A stretch of 64,000 bases of DNA, taken from assembly GCF_050587365.1 (NCBI RefSeq), contig NZ_JBOBFV010000001.1:1-64000 (forward strand), given 5' to 3'. This DNA is from Plantibacter auratus (GTDB lineage: Bacteria; Actinomycetota; Actinomycetes; Actinomycetales; Microbacteriaceae). Below, piece by piece: positions 1-8,307 of the stretch. The stretch's first letter is position 1, and every line of letters begins with the position of its first letter. The position numbers and the translations under genes were made by a program. The notes below the pieces were generated by a model that searched no databases, was not told the DNA's origin, and saw only the letters and a list, made by a program, of their open reading frames with translations.

Positions 1-54
1 TTGCGCCGATGGTACTGCAGGGGGGACCCTGTGGGAGAGTAGGACACCGCCGGA
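1..54 (+). rRNA. rrf: 5S ribosomal RNA, 3' end (partial)
   Basis: The first ~54 bases match the 3' part of an actinobacterial 5S rRNA: the GGTACTGC stretch, the GGGACCCTGTGGGAGAGTAGG segment ending in ACACCGCCGGA. The 5' part and the rest of the rrn operon lie left of the window. A rho-independent terminator follows directly, so this is the distal end of an rRNA operon. Confidence 0.9.
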
Positions 55-65
55 CTTCTTCGTTG

Positions 66-99
66 AAATGGCCACCCAAGGTTCTTGGGTGGCCATTTT
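66..99 (+). terminator. rRNA operon terminator
   Basis: TGGCCACCCAA and TTGGGTGGCCA form a perfect stem around the loop GGTTC, followed by TTTT. Placed 12 bases after the 5S end, it is the intrinsic terminator of the rRNA operon. Confidence 0.9.
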
Positions 100-163
100 G
101 CGTTAACACGCTTTGTGCGTGAAGTCGTCGTTTCACGGGTACCGTGGGACAAGAATTCAACAG

Positions 164-169
164 TAGGTT
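164..169 (+). promoter_or_regulatory. Putative -10 box for the repeat-rich protein gene
   Basis: TAGGTT fits the actinobacterial TAnnnT -10 consensus and would give a leader of about 33 bases before the GTG at 209. No convincing -35 is visible. Confidence 0.35.
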
Positions 170-208
170 GACGCCGGGTGACGGCGTCCGAGCACCGTGG
201 AGATCATC

Positions 209-1708
209 GTGAGTGACCAGTCAGCAGACCAGCCCGACAAGGGTGAGCGACGTCCTCCGAGATCTTCCGGTGACAACCGTGGGAACGGTGGTGCTCCACG
301 GCGCGATGATCGTGCTCGCGGCACCGACCGCCCGCAGCGATCCGATGCGCCCAGGAGCGATCGTCCACGCACGGATCGTCCGCAGCGATCCGACCGTCCA
401 TCACGCAGTGGTGACCGTCCGTCATCGGGGGATCGTCCGCAGCGTTCCGATCGTCCTGCCTGGCAGAAGGACCGCCCGGCGTCCGGCGACCGACCGCAGC
501 GCTCGGACCGTCCCGCGCGCAGTGGTGACCGTCCGTCATCCGGAGATCGACCGCAGCGTTCGGACCGCCCGGCTTGGCAGAAGGATCGGCCAGCGTCCGG
601 CGATCGTCCGCAACGCTCGGACCGTCCCGCCTGGCAGCAGGATCGTCCGTCGTCGGGGGATCGTCCGCAGCGGTCCGACCGTCCCGCACGCAGTGGTGAC
701 CGTCCGTCCTCCGGAGATCGTCAGGACCGTGGAAACCGGACCGACCGTGGTCACTCCTCTGAGCGTGGTGGCCGTCCCGACCGCGGGCGCGAGAGCGGTG
801 GACGCGAGCTGTGGACGCGCGATGGCGCTCCGGCCCGCGGCGACCGCGACGCGTTCCGACGCGAGCGCGAGCTGACCGAGGAAGAGCGCATCGCGTTCGA
901 GCTCAAGTCGATCCGTCCGCGTCACGACGACCCGGAGATCCCCGACGACGTCACGCCGCAGGACCTCGACAAGGGTGCGCGGAACGAGCTGAAGACCCTG
1001 AGTAAGGAGAACGCCGACGGCGTCGCCCAGCACCTCGCGATGGCGGCGCGACTGATCGACAGCGATCCTGCGCTGGCGCACCTCCACGCGATGTCCGCCG
1101 CCCGTCGGGCCGGCCGGATCGCGATGGTCCGCGAGACCCTCGCCATCACCGCGTACGAGACCGGAGACTACGCCCTCGCGCTTCGCGAGCTGCGGACCTA
1201 TCGCCGTATCTCCGGCAAGGACGACCAGCTGCCACTCATGGTGGACAGCGAACGCGGCGTCGGCCGGCCGGAGCGTGCCTTGGAACTCGGACGGTCCGTC
1301 GACCGCTCGACGCTCGACGTACCGGTCCGCGTCGCCCTCGCGATCGCGATGTCGGGTGCCCGGCTCGACCTCGGGCAGACCGAGGACGCGCTGCTCGAGC
1401 TCCAGATCCCGCAGCTCGACCCGAAGCGTGCGTTCTCCTACAGCCCGGCGCTGTTCAACGCATACGCCGAGACCCTCGAGGTCCTCGGCCGTGAGGAGGA
1501 GGCGGCCGTCTGGCACGACCGGGCGATGATCGCTTCCGAAGCGCTCGAGCAGTCCGCTGCGGACGACGAGGGCGAGACGATGGTGGTCGTGGAGGAGTTC
1601 CTCGAGTTCGACGACGAACCCGAGTCGCCCACCGCTGTCGCCCCCGAGTCCGACGATCAGCCTGGGGAGGAGCCGTCCGGTGAGTCCGCTGCTGATGAGA
1701 AGGCCTAA
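209..1708 (+). CDS. Repeat-rich disordered N-terminus plus TPR-like protein
   Basis: A 499-residue protein of unknown function. Residues ~20-200 are a low-complexity tract of near-perfect repeats built on DRPQRSDRPAxxxDRPxSG, rich in Arg, Asp, Pro, Ser and Gly, surely disordered and strongly charged. Residues ~210-450 look helical, with TPR-like helix pairs (ALAHLHAMSAARRAGRIAM, TAYETGDYALALRELR). The C-terminus is acidic. A GTG start at 209 is preferred over GTG at 197 because GGAGA (199-203) sits 5 bases upstream. Homologues at this place after the rrn operon are generally annotated as tetratricopeptide proteins; a role in RNA or ribosome handling is only a guess from the RNA-like charged tail and the neighbourhood. 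The 3' end overlaps the next gene by 29 bases. Confidence 0.85.
   Translation: MSDQSADQPDKGERRPPRSSGDNRGNGGAPRRDDRARGTDRPQRSDAPRSDRPRTDRPQRSDRPSRSGDRPSSGDRPQRSDRPAWQKDRPASGDRPQRSDRPARSGDRPSSGDRPQRSDRPAWQKDRPASGDRPQRSDRPAWQQDRPSSGDRPQRSDRPARSGDRPSSGDRQDRGNRTDRGHSSERGGRPDRGRESGGRELWTRDGAPARGDRDAFRRERELTEEERIAFELKSIRPRHDDPEIPDDVTPQDLDKGARNELKTLSKENADGVAQHLAMAARLIDSDPALAHLHAMSAARRAGRIAMVRETLAITAYETGDYALALRELRTYRRISGKDDQLPLMVDSERGVGRPERALELGRSVDRSTLDVPVRVALAIAMSGARLDLGQTEDALLELQIPQLDPKRAFSYSPALFNAYAETLEVLGREEEAAVWHDRAMIASEALEQSAADDEGETMVVVEEFLEFDDEPESPTAVAPESDDQPGEEPSGESAADEKA
355..735 (+). repeat. Coding tandem repeats (DRPQRSDRP units)
   Basis: Imperfect units that encode GDRPQRSDRPA followed by WQKDRPASG, RSGDRPSSG or WQQDRPSSG recur about seven times. 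Third positions vary while the peptide is kept, which points to selection on the protein rather than a very recent DNA duplication. Confidence 0.85.
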
Positions 1709-2714
1709 GCCCGTGACCCCGCTCGACGGCGTCGACGTGGTCCTCGCGGATCTGGACGGCGTGGTCTACGCCGGCCCGAATCCGATCCCGCACGCAGTTG
1801 AGTCGCTGAACCTGGCGGCGGAACACGTTCGCGTCGGATACATCACGAACAACGCCTCCCGGACGGACGCCTCCGTCGCGCAGCACCTCACCGACCTCGG
1901 CCTCAGCGTCGCGCCGGCAGAGGTCGTCACGAGCCCTCAGGCCGCGGTCCGGCTCCTGGCCGGCCTGGTGCCCGCCGGGTCCACGATCCTGGTGGTCGGT
2001 GGCGCCGGGCTCGTCGACGAGGTCGAGAAGGGTGGTTTCGTCGTCACCCGCTCCGCTGAGGACTCGCCGGCTGCGGTGATCCAGGGCTTCGCTCCCGAGG
2101 TCGGCTGGTCGCAGCTGGCCGAAGCGGCGTTCGCGCTGCAGACGCCGACCGCCGACGGTTCCGAGCTGCCGTGGGTCGCGACGAACACGGACTGGACCAT
2201 CCCGCAGGCTCGTGGGATCGCACCGGGAAACGGCACGCTGGTGTCGGCCGTCCACACGGCGGTCGGCCGTCTGGCGACCGTCGCCGGGAAGCCGGAGGTA
2301 CCGATCTTCGACGAGGCGAAGGTGCGTTTCGGCGCATCGAAGCCGCTCTTCATCGGCGACCGACTCGACACCGACATCCTCGGCGCGAACCGCGCCGGGA
2401 TCGCGTCAGCCCTCGTCCTGACCGGCATCGATCGAGCCAAGCATGTCCTCGCAGCCGACCAGCACTCCCGGCCGACCTTCATCCTCGAGGACCTGCGGCA
2501 GCTGCACGAGCCGTATCCGGCCACCACCATGTCGCGCGACGGCAAGGCGGCGACGGTCGGTGCGGCCACGGTGCGGATCCGTGGGAACGACGTCGTGGTG
2601 GAGTCCGACGGCCCGTCCCGGATCGACCTGTTGCGTGCCGCGTGCGCCGCGATCTGGGCGTCCGGCCGTGCCATCTACGGGCTCAACGTCCCGGAGCGCC
2701 TGTACGCGGAGTGA
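1680..2714 (+). CDS. HAD-IIA family hydrolase (NagD-like phosphatase)
   Basis: A 344-residue haloacid-dehalogenase superfamily phosphatase of subfamily IIA. Motif I is DLDGVVYAG near residue 25, motif II is the TNNASR segment, and motif IV is the FIGDRLDTDILGANRAG stretch that binds Mg2+. A ~65-residue C-terminal extension after the HAD fold is typical of actinobacterial members. Its substrate is unknown; family members act on sugar phosphates, nucleotides or 4-nitrophenyl phosphate. The GTG at 1680 is preceded by GGGGAGGAG (1664-1672) at good distance and overlaps the upstream gene, so the two are translationally coupled. GTG at 1713 is an alternative start. Confidence 0.9.
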   Translation: MSPLLMRRPKPVTPLDGVDVVLADLDGVVYAGPNPIPHAVESLNLAAEHVRVGYITNNASRTDASVAQHLTDLGLSVAPAEVVTSPQAAVRLLAGLVPAGSTILVVGGAGLVDEVEKGGFVVTRSAEDSPAAVIQGFAPEVGWSQLAEAAFALQTPTADGSELPWVATNTDWTIPQARGIAPGNGTLVSAVHTAVGRLATVAGKPEVPIFDEAKVRFGASKPLFIGDRLDTDILGANRAGIASALVLTGIDRAKHVLAADQHSRPTFILEDLRQLHEPYPATTMSRDGKAATVGAATVRIRGNDVVVESDGPSRIDLLRAACAAIWASGRAIYGLNVPERLYAE

Positions 2715-2791
2715 TGCCCCCCTCGGGAGGCGCGGTTCACCACGGGTGTTCGCCCACAGCGGTTCCCGGGGGCGGCGACGGCGGCGGCCGG

Positions 2792-2797
2792 TAGGGT
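2792..2797 (+). promoter_or_regulatory. -10 box of a leaderless promoter
   Basis: TAGGGT lies 6 bases before the GTG at 2804 and no Shine-Dalgarno sequence is present, so transcription likely starts at the start codon itself. It would drive the small gene, tlyA, nadK and recN. Confidence 0.6.
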
Positions 2798-2803
2798 TGC
2801 CCT

Positions 2804-2962
2804 GTGACGAACGAACCGGAGCACCCGACCGACGGCCTCGTGTCCCGCGTCCACCTCATCGACGAGCAGCCGCTCGAGGAGCGGGCCGCCGCATACAGCC
2901 AGCTCGTCGACGAACTGCGGGCGACGCTCGAGGGGAGCGACTCGCCGAAGACCTCGGCGTAG
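2804..2962 (+). CDS. Small conserved-type protein upstream of tlyA (52 aa)
   Basis: A GTG-started frame of 52 codons ending in TAG 3 bases before tlyA. The product begins VTNEPEHPTDGLVSRVHLID and carries an acidic amphipathic stretch (EERAAAYSQLVDELRATLEG) likely to be one helix. The codon pattern is the same high-GC third-position pattern as the neighbours. It has a clear leaderless promoter. Small proteins of this size before tlyA are common in actinobacterial genomes, which supports its reality; function is unknown. Annotation pipelines with a 60-residue limit would miss it. Confidence 0.75.
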   Translation: MTNEPEHPTDGLVSRVHLIDEQPLEERAAAYSQLVDELRATLEGSDSPKTSA

Positions 2963-2965
2963 CGC

Positions 2966-3817
2966 ATGGAGAACACACCCGAACCGTCGGCCACAGCCGA
3001 TTCGCCGAACGGCGCCGCGCAGCCCGCCCGCCTCGACGCCGCCCTCGCCGCGCGAGGACTCGCCCGCTCCAGGACCCATGCGGCCCAGCTCATCGCCGAC
3101 GGCCTCGTGAGTGTCGACGACCGCACGATCGTCAAAGCCTCCCACCGGGTCCACCCGGATGCTCGGGTCGTCGTCGCCGGCGCCGACCACTACGTGAGTC
3201 GCGCCGCCCACAAGTTGCTCGCCGCCCTGGACGCCTTCCCGGTCGTCGTCAACGACGCACTCGTCCTCGACGCAGGCGCCTCCACCGGCGGATTCACCCA
3301 GGTCCTGCTCGAGCGTGGAGCGCGTCGGGTGATCGCCCTCGACGTCGGGCACGACCAGCTCGTGCCGCAGCTCCGAGCAGACGAGCGGGTGCAGGTCGTG
3401 GAGGGGTGCAACGTCCGCTTCCTGACGCCGGAGCAGCTCAGCGAGCTCACCGGCCTGGACGAGCGTCCGTCGCTCGTGGTCGGCGATCTCTCGTTCATCT
3501 CCCTCACGCAGGTGCTCCCGGCACTCGTGTCGGTCGTCGCGTCACCGGCGGAACTCGTCCTGCTCGTCAAACCGCAGTTCGAGGTCGGTCGTGGTGGCGT
3601 CCGTGAGGGCGTCGTCACCGATCCCGCGCTCCGTGCCGACGCCGTCGCAGGCGTCCTCTGGGCGGCCTGGGACCTCGGGCTCGGGACGGCCGGGCTCATC
3701 CCATCGCCGATCGTCGGCACTCACGGCAACCGCGAGTATGTCGTGTGGATATCGGCGGAGCACGGAACCAATCCGACAGAATGGATGCAGCAGATCACCT
3801 CGATGGCTGGAGCGTAA
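2966..3817 (+). CDS. tlyA: TlyA family rRNA (cytidine-2'-O)-methyltransferase
   Basis: 283 residues with an N-terminal S4 RNA-binding domain (RLDAALAARGLARSRTHAAQ, ~22-41) and an FtsJ/RrmJ-type SAM methyltransferase domain. The SAM motif is LDAGASTGGFTQVLLERGA near residue 100; DVGHDQL, VGDLSFIS and LVKPQFEVGR supply the catalytic Asp and Lys positions. In mycobacteria TlyA 2'-O-methylates 16S C1409 and 23S C1920 and determines capreomycin sensitivity; some actinobacterial homologues act on 23S only. The gene sits in the conserved order small ORF, tlyA, nadK, recN. The ATG at 2966 begins 3 bases after the small gene stop. Confidence 0.95.
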   Translation: MENTPEPSATADSPNGAAQPARLDAALAARGLARSRTHAAQLIADGLVSVDDRTIVKASHRVHPDARVVVAGADHYVSRAAHKLLAALDAFPVVVNDALVLDAGASTGGFTQVLLERGARRVIALDVGHDQLVPQLRADERVQVVEGCNVRFLTPEQLSELTGLDERPSLVVGDLSFISLTQVLPALVSVVASPAELVLLVKPQFEVGRGGVREGVVTDPALRADAVAGVLWAAWDLGLGTAGLIPSPIVGTHGNREYVVWISAEHGTNPTEWMQQITSMAGA

Positions 3818-3821
3818 CCCG

Positions 3822-4832
3822 ATGGCACATTCCACCGATCCTGCGGTCGCGGCGCGGAACATCCTGGTCGTCGCGCACACCGGTCGCGACGACTCACGCG
3901 ATGCCGCCGTGCTCGTGTCCAGGCTGCTCCTGGAGGCGGGCGTCCGCCCGGTCCTCAGCGCGCTGGAGCGGGCCGACCTCATCGCCGTCGACCCGGATCT
4001 CGACGTCGTCTCCATCCTCGACGAGGAGGTCTCCCTCGGCGACATCGAACTGGCGATCGTCCTCGGCGGCGACGGCACGATCCTGCGAGCGGCCGAGGTC
4101 ACGCGAGGATCGGCGGCGCCGCTGCTCGGGGTGAACCTCGGTCACATCGGCTTCCTCGCCGAGAGCGAGCGCGACGACCTCGCCGAGACGGTCGAACGCG
4201 TCGTACGTCGCGACTACTTCGTCGAGGAGCGCATGACGCTCTCCGTCCGGGTCAAGGTCGGCGCGGAGGTCGTCTACGAGACGTGGGCGCTCAACGAGGC
4301 CACGGTCGAGAAGGCGAGCCGGGAGCGCATGCTCGAGGTCGTGATCGAGGTCGATCAGCGTCCGCTCTCCTCGTTCGGGTGCGACGGGGTGGTCATCTCG
4401 ACGCCGACCGGTTCCACCGCCTACAACTTCTCCGCGGGCGGGCCGGTCGTGTGGCCGTCGGTGGAGGCCATCACCCTCGTCCCGCTCAGCGCGCACGCCC
4501 TGTTCGCGAAGCCGCTCGTGGTCGGTCCGGAGTCGTCCCTCGCCGTCGAGGTGCTGGAACGCACGGACGGCCTCGGCGTGCTCTGGTGTGACGGCCGCCG
4601 GGCCAAGGACCTCCAGCCGGGCGCACGGGTGGTCGTCAGACGCTCCTCGGTGCCGGTCCGCCTCGCACGCCTCCACGAGAGCACCTTCACCGATCGTCTC
4701 GTCAACAAGTTCCGGCTGCCGGTCACCGGTTGGCGCGGCCCCGTCGGACGTGAGGAGCCGATGACCGGCACGATCCACCTCCCGGCCTCCACGGCCACCC
4801 GACACCACAGCGATCAGGAGGCCACCGCATGA
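3822..4832 (+). CDS. nadK: NAD kinase
   Basis: A 336-residue ATP/polyphosphate-dependent NAD kinase that makes NADP from NAD. Family signatures are the GGDGTILRAAE loop (~residue 83), GVNLGHIGFLAE, and DGVVISTPTGSTAYNFSAGG, which forms the NAD site. The ATG at 3822, 4 bases after the tlyA stop, fits the family; an upstream in-frame ATG would run through tlyA and is rejected. The last ~30 residues extend beyond the kinase core. The stop overlaps recN by 4 bases (ATGA), so the two are co-translated. Confidence 0.95.
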   Translation: MAHSTDPAVAARNILVVAHTGRDDSRDAAVLVSRLLLEAGVRPVLSALERADLIAVDPDLDVVSILDEEVSLGDIELAIVLGGDGTILRAAEVTRGSAAPLLGVNLGHIGFLAESERDDLAETVERVVRRDYFVEERMTLSVRVKVGAEVVYETWALNEATVEKASRERMLEVVIEVDQRPLSSFGCDGVVISTPTGSTAYNFSAGGPVVWPSVEAITLVPLSAHALFAKPLVVGPESSLAVEVLERTDGLGVLWCDGRRAKDLQPGARVVVRRSSVPVRLARLHESTFTDRLVNKFRLPVTGWRGPVGREEPMTGTIHLPASTATRHHSDQEATA

Positions 4833-6526
4833 TCGAGGAGATCGAGATCCGCGACCTCGGCGTCATCGCGTCGGGGACGCTCCCGCTCGGTCCCGGCTTC
4901 ACCGCCGTGACGGGTGAGACCGGCGCGGGCAAGACGATGGTGGTCACCGCCCTCGGGCTGCTCCTCGGTCAGCGGTCGGACAGCGGCGTCGTGCGAGCGG
5001 GCCAGAAGCAGACGAGTGTCCAGGGACGCTGGTTGGTGCCGGGCGACGGCTCGGTCGCCGAGCGCGTCCGCGAGGCCGGGGGAGACCTCGACCCCGCGGG
5101 TGATGCGGCAGAGCTGCTGCTCGGCCGGATCGTGACCGCCGAGGGCCGCGGCCGCGCGATCGTCGGTGGCCGGACGGCGCCCATCGGTATCCTCTCCGAA
5201 CTCGGCGAGCAGCTCGTCGTCGTGCACGGGCAGTCCGATCAGATCCGTCTGCGGGCCGCGCCGGCCCAGCGGGACGCCCTCGACCGCTTCGCCGGTGAAC
5301 CGCTCCAACTGGCCCTCGGTGACTACCAGCGGCGCTACACGGAGCTCCTGGAGCTGCGGACGGAACTCGAGACCCTGACGAACGAGCGCGACACGCGACT
5401 CCTCGAGGCCGAGCAGCTGCGCGTCGCGCTCGCCGAGATCGAGCAGGCCGACCCACAGCCCGGCGAGGACGCCGAGCTCGCCGAGCGCGCCGATCGACTG
5501 ACCAACCTCGAGGAGCTCCGCCTCTCGGCGGCCGGCGCCCGAGAGCTCGTCTCGGCCGAGGCCGGCGAGGAGAGCGACGTCGTCGGACTGCTCGAAGGCG
5601 CGCGGCGGCAGCTCGACCGGGCCTCGGTGCACGATCCCGCCCTCGGCGCGATCGCCGCGAGTGTCGCCAACGCGAGCTACCTGGCTGCTGAGATCGCCGC
5701 CGAGCTCTCGAGCTACCTCGCCGGACTCGACGAGGACGGCGCTCGCGAACTCGAGGTCGTCCAGGAGCGCCGCGCGACCCTCGCGACGCTCGCCAGGAAG
5801 TACGGTCCGTCGCCCGAGGACGTCCTGCACCTGCTCGAGACGGGCAGCACCCGCCTGATGGAACTCGACGGCGACTCCGACCGCATCACCCAGCTCGAGG
5901 GCGACGTCGAACGACTCTCCGGGGAGGTCGACGCCGCCGCCGCGACGTTGAGCGCCGTCCGGGCCGAAGCCGCCGATCGACTCGGCGCAGCCGCGAGCGC
6001 CGAACTGCGCTCGCTCGCGATGGCCGAGGCGGAGCTGGTCGTCGAGGTGTCCGATCGCGACGACCTCACGCTGCACGGTAAGGACGTGATCGCCTTCCTC
6101 CTCCGGCCACACGCCGGTGCCGAGCCCCGACCACTCGGCAAGGGCGCCTCGGGCGGAGAGCTGTCCCGCGTGATGCTCGCCCTCGAGGTCGTCATCGCCG
6201 GTGCGGACCCCGTGCCCACCTTCGTGTTCGACGAGGTCGACGCCGGTGTCGGCGGAGCCGCGGCGATCGAGATCGGGCGTCGCCTCGCGGCCCTCGCCGA
6301 GCGCTCGCAGGTGATCGTCGTCACCCACCTCGCGCAGGTCGCGGCCTTCGCCAACAACCACCTGAGCGTGGTCAAGGGCGGCGACGGTTCGGTGACGGCC
6401 TCGAGCGTGCGCCAGCTCGTCGGCGCCGAGCGGGAGGCGGAGATGGCGCGGCTGCTCTCCGGGCTCGCGGAGTCCGACAGCGGCCTCGCCCACGCCCGCG
6501 AACTGCTCGCCCTCGCGGCCTCCTGA
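4829..6526 (+). CDS. recN: DNA repair protein RecN
   Basis: 565 residues, full length for this SMC-like ATPase that acts early in double-strand-break repair. The Walker A motif GETGAGKT is at ~29-36. Two coiled-coil arms rich in Glu, Arg and Leu follow (~165-210 and ~300-370). The ABC signature GKGASGGELSRVMLALE, Walker B TFVFDEVDAGVGG and the His switch in VVTHLAQVAAF close the head domain. The ATG overlaps the nadK stop. No LexA box is evident nearby, and expression seems tied to the upstream leaderless promoter. Confidence 0.95.
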   Translation: MIEEIEIRDLGVIASGTLPLGPGFTAVTGETGAGKTMVVTALGLLLGQRSDSGVVRAGQKQTSVQGRWLVPGDGSVAERVREAGGDLDPAGDAAELLLGRIVTAEGRGRAIVGGRTAPIGILSELGEQLVVVHGQSDQIRLRAAPAQRDALDRFAGEPLQLALGDYQRRYTELLELRTELETLTNERDTRLLEAEQLRVALAEIEQADPQPGEDAELAERADRLTNLEELRLSAAGARELVSAEAGEESDVVGLLEGARRQLDRASVHDPALGAIAASVANASYLAAEIAAELSSYLAGLDEDGARELEVVQERRATLATLARKYGPSPEDVLHLLETGSTRLMELDGDSDRITQLEGDVERLSGEVDAAAATLSAVRAEAADRLGAAASAELRSLAMAEAELVVEVSDRDDLTLHGKDVIAFLLRPHAGAEPRPLGKGASGGELSRVMLALEVVIAGADPVPTFVFDEVDAGVGGAAAIEIGRRLAALAERSQVIVVTHLAQVAAFANNHLSVVKGGDGSVTASSVRQLVGAEREAEMARLLSGLAESDSGLAHARELLALAAS

Positions 6527-6571
6527 CGACGCGACCGCGAAGGAAGCGACACATGAACCCGAACTGGATGG

Positions 6572-6577
6572 TAGGAT
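6572..6577 (+). promoter_or_regulatory. -10 box of pyrG, leaderless
   Basis: TAGGAT lies 8 bases before the GTG at 6586. No ribosome binding site separates them, so the pyrG mRNA probably begins at its start codon. Confidence 0.6.
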
Positions 6578-6585
6578 AAAAGCCC

Positions 6586-8307
6586 GTGGTGAATACTTCT
6601 GAAGCGGGCAACCTGAACTCTCCGACCGACGGCATCGTCTCGGGCTCCAACGGCACGACCAAGCACATCTTCGTGACTGGTGGTGTCGTTTCTTCGTTGG
6701 GCAAGGGGCTCACCGCAGCCAGCCTCGGCAACCTGCTGACGGCGCGCGGGCTCCGAGTGGTCATGCAGAAGCTCGACCCCTACCTCAACGTCGACCCGGG
6801 CACGATGAACCCGTTCCAGCACGGCGAGGTCTTCGTGACCGACGACGGCGCCGAGACCGACCTCGACATCGGCCACTACGAGCGGTTCCTCGACATCGAG
6901 CTGAGCCAGGCCGCGAACGTGACGACCGGTCAGATCTACTCGACCGTCATCGCCAAGGAGCGTCGCGGCGAGTACCTCGGCGACACCGTGCAGGTGATCC
7001 CGCACATCACGGACGAGATCAAGCGCCGCATGCGCCTCCAGGCGTCCGAGACGCCCCAGCCCGACGTGATCATCACCGAGATCGGTGGCACGGTCGGCGA
7101 CATCGAGTCGCAGCCGTTCATCGAGTCGGCTCGCCAGATCCGCCACGAGCTCGGCCGGAACAACGTGTTCTTCGTCCATGTGTCCCTCGTGCCGTACATG
7201 GGCGCCTCCGGTGAGCAGAAGACGAAGCCGACGCAGCACTCGGTCGCGGCCCTCCGGTCCATCGGCATCCAGCCCGACGCACTCGTGCTCCGCAGCGACC
7301 GCCCGGTGACCGAGAGCAACAAGCGCAAGATCGCGCTCATGTGCGACGTCGACGAGGACGCGGTCGTCAACGCGGTCGACGTCCCGAGCATCTACGACAT
7401 CCCCACCATGCTGAACGACCAGGGCCTCGACGCGTACATCGCCGACCGCCTGGGTCTCGTCACCAACGAGGTCGACTGGAGCGGCTGGGCCGACCTCCTC
7501 GAGGCCGTCCACCACCCGAAGCACGCCGTCACCATCGGCCTCGTCGGCAAGTACATCGACCTGCCCGACGCCTACCTGTCGGTGACCGAGGCGCTCAAGG
7601 CCGGCGGCTTCGCCCACGACACCAAGGTCAGCATCCGGTGGATCCCGTCCGACGACTGCGAGACCGTCGAGGGAGCGATCAAGGCACTCGCCGATGTCGA
7701 CGGCATCTGCGTCCCCGGTGGCTTCGGCATCCGCGGCATCGAGGGCAAGCTCGGCGCCCTGAAGTTCGCCCGCGAGAACGGCATCCCGGTGCTCGGCCTG
7801 TGCCTCGGACTGCAGTGCATGGTCATCGAGTACGCCAGGAACGTCGTCGGGCTCGAGGGCGCCAGCTCCTCCGAGTTCGACCCCGACACGCAGTTCCCCG
7901 TCATCGCGACGATGGCCGAGCAGGTCGAGATCATCGCGGGCGGCGACCTCGGCGGCACGATGCGCCTCGGTCTGTACGCGGCGAAGCTCGACGAGGGCTC
8001 GATCGTCGCCGAGCTGTACGGTGCGGACGAGGTGTCCGAGCGTCACCGTCACCGCTACGAGGTGAACAACGGCTACCGCCAGCAGATCGCGGACGCCGGC
8101 CTCCAGTTCTCCGGTCTGTCGCCCGACGGCACGCTGGTCGAGTACGTCGAGCTGCCGCGCGAGGTGCACCCGTTCTACGTCGCGACGCAGGCGCACCCCG
8201 AGCTGCGGTCGCGCCCGAACCACGCGCACCCGCTGTTCGCCGGCCTCGTCGGTGCTTCGCTCGAGCGCCAGCAGGCGAGCCGCCTGTTCGACGTCGCCAA
8301 TGGTTGA
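6586..8307 (+). CDS. pyrG: CTP synthase (glutamine-hydrolysing)
   Basis: 573 residues. The enzyme aminates UTP to CTP with glutamine and ATP, the last step of pyrimidine nucleotide synthesis. The N-terminal synthase domain starts at KHIFVTGGVVSSLGKGLTAA, with its P-loop-like motif. The C-terminal class I glutamine amidotransferase domain has the nucleophile Cys in VLGLCLGLQCMVIEYARN and the His/Glu pair in TQAHPELRSRP. The N-terminal ~20 residues before the domain are longer than in E. coli, as in other actinobacteria. The last 8 bases overlap the NUDIX gene. Confidence 0.97.
   Translation: MVNTSEAGNLNSPTDGIVSGSNGTTKHIFVTGGVVSSLGKGLTAASLGNLLTARGLRVVMQKLDPYLNVDPGTMNPFQHGEVFVTDDGAETDLDIGHYERFLDIELSQAANVTTGQIYSTVIAKERRGEYLGDTVQVIPHITDEIKRRMRLQASETPQPDVIITEIGGTVGDIESQPFIESARQIRHELGRNNVFFVHVSLVPYMGASGEQKTKPTQHSVAALRSIGIQPDALVLRSDRPVTESNKRKIALMCDVDEDAVVNAVDVPSIYDIPTMLNDQGLDAYIADRLGLVTNEVDWSGWADLLEAVHHPKHAVTIGLVGKYIDLPDAYLSVTEALKAGGFAHDTKVSIRWIPSDDCETVEGAIKALADVDGICVPGGFGIRGIEGKLGALKFARENGIPVLGLCLGLQCMVIEYARNVVGLEGASSSEFDPDTQFPVIATMAEQVEIIAGGDLGGTMRLGLYAAKLDEGSIVAELYGADEVSERHRHRYEVNNGYRQQIADAGLQFSGLSPDGTLVEYVELPREVHPFYVATQAHPELRSRPNHAHPLFAGLVGASLERQQASRLFDVANG

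Noticed and set aside
355..735. The regular repeats considered as a CRISPR array
   Set aside because: They are in frame, have no unique spacers, vary at synonymous positions and encode a peptide repeat.
3591..4832. An upstream in-frame start for NAD kinase at 3591
   Set aside because: It would add 77 residues read in a shifted frame of tlyA; the ATG at 3822 directly after the tlyA stop gives the normal N-terminus.
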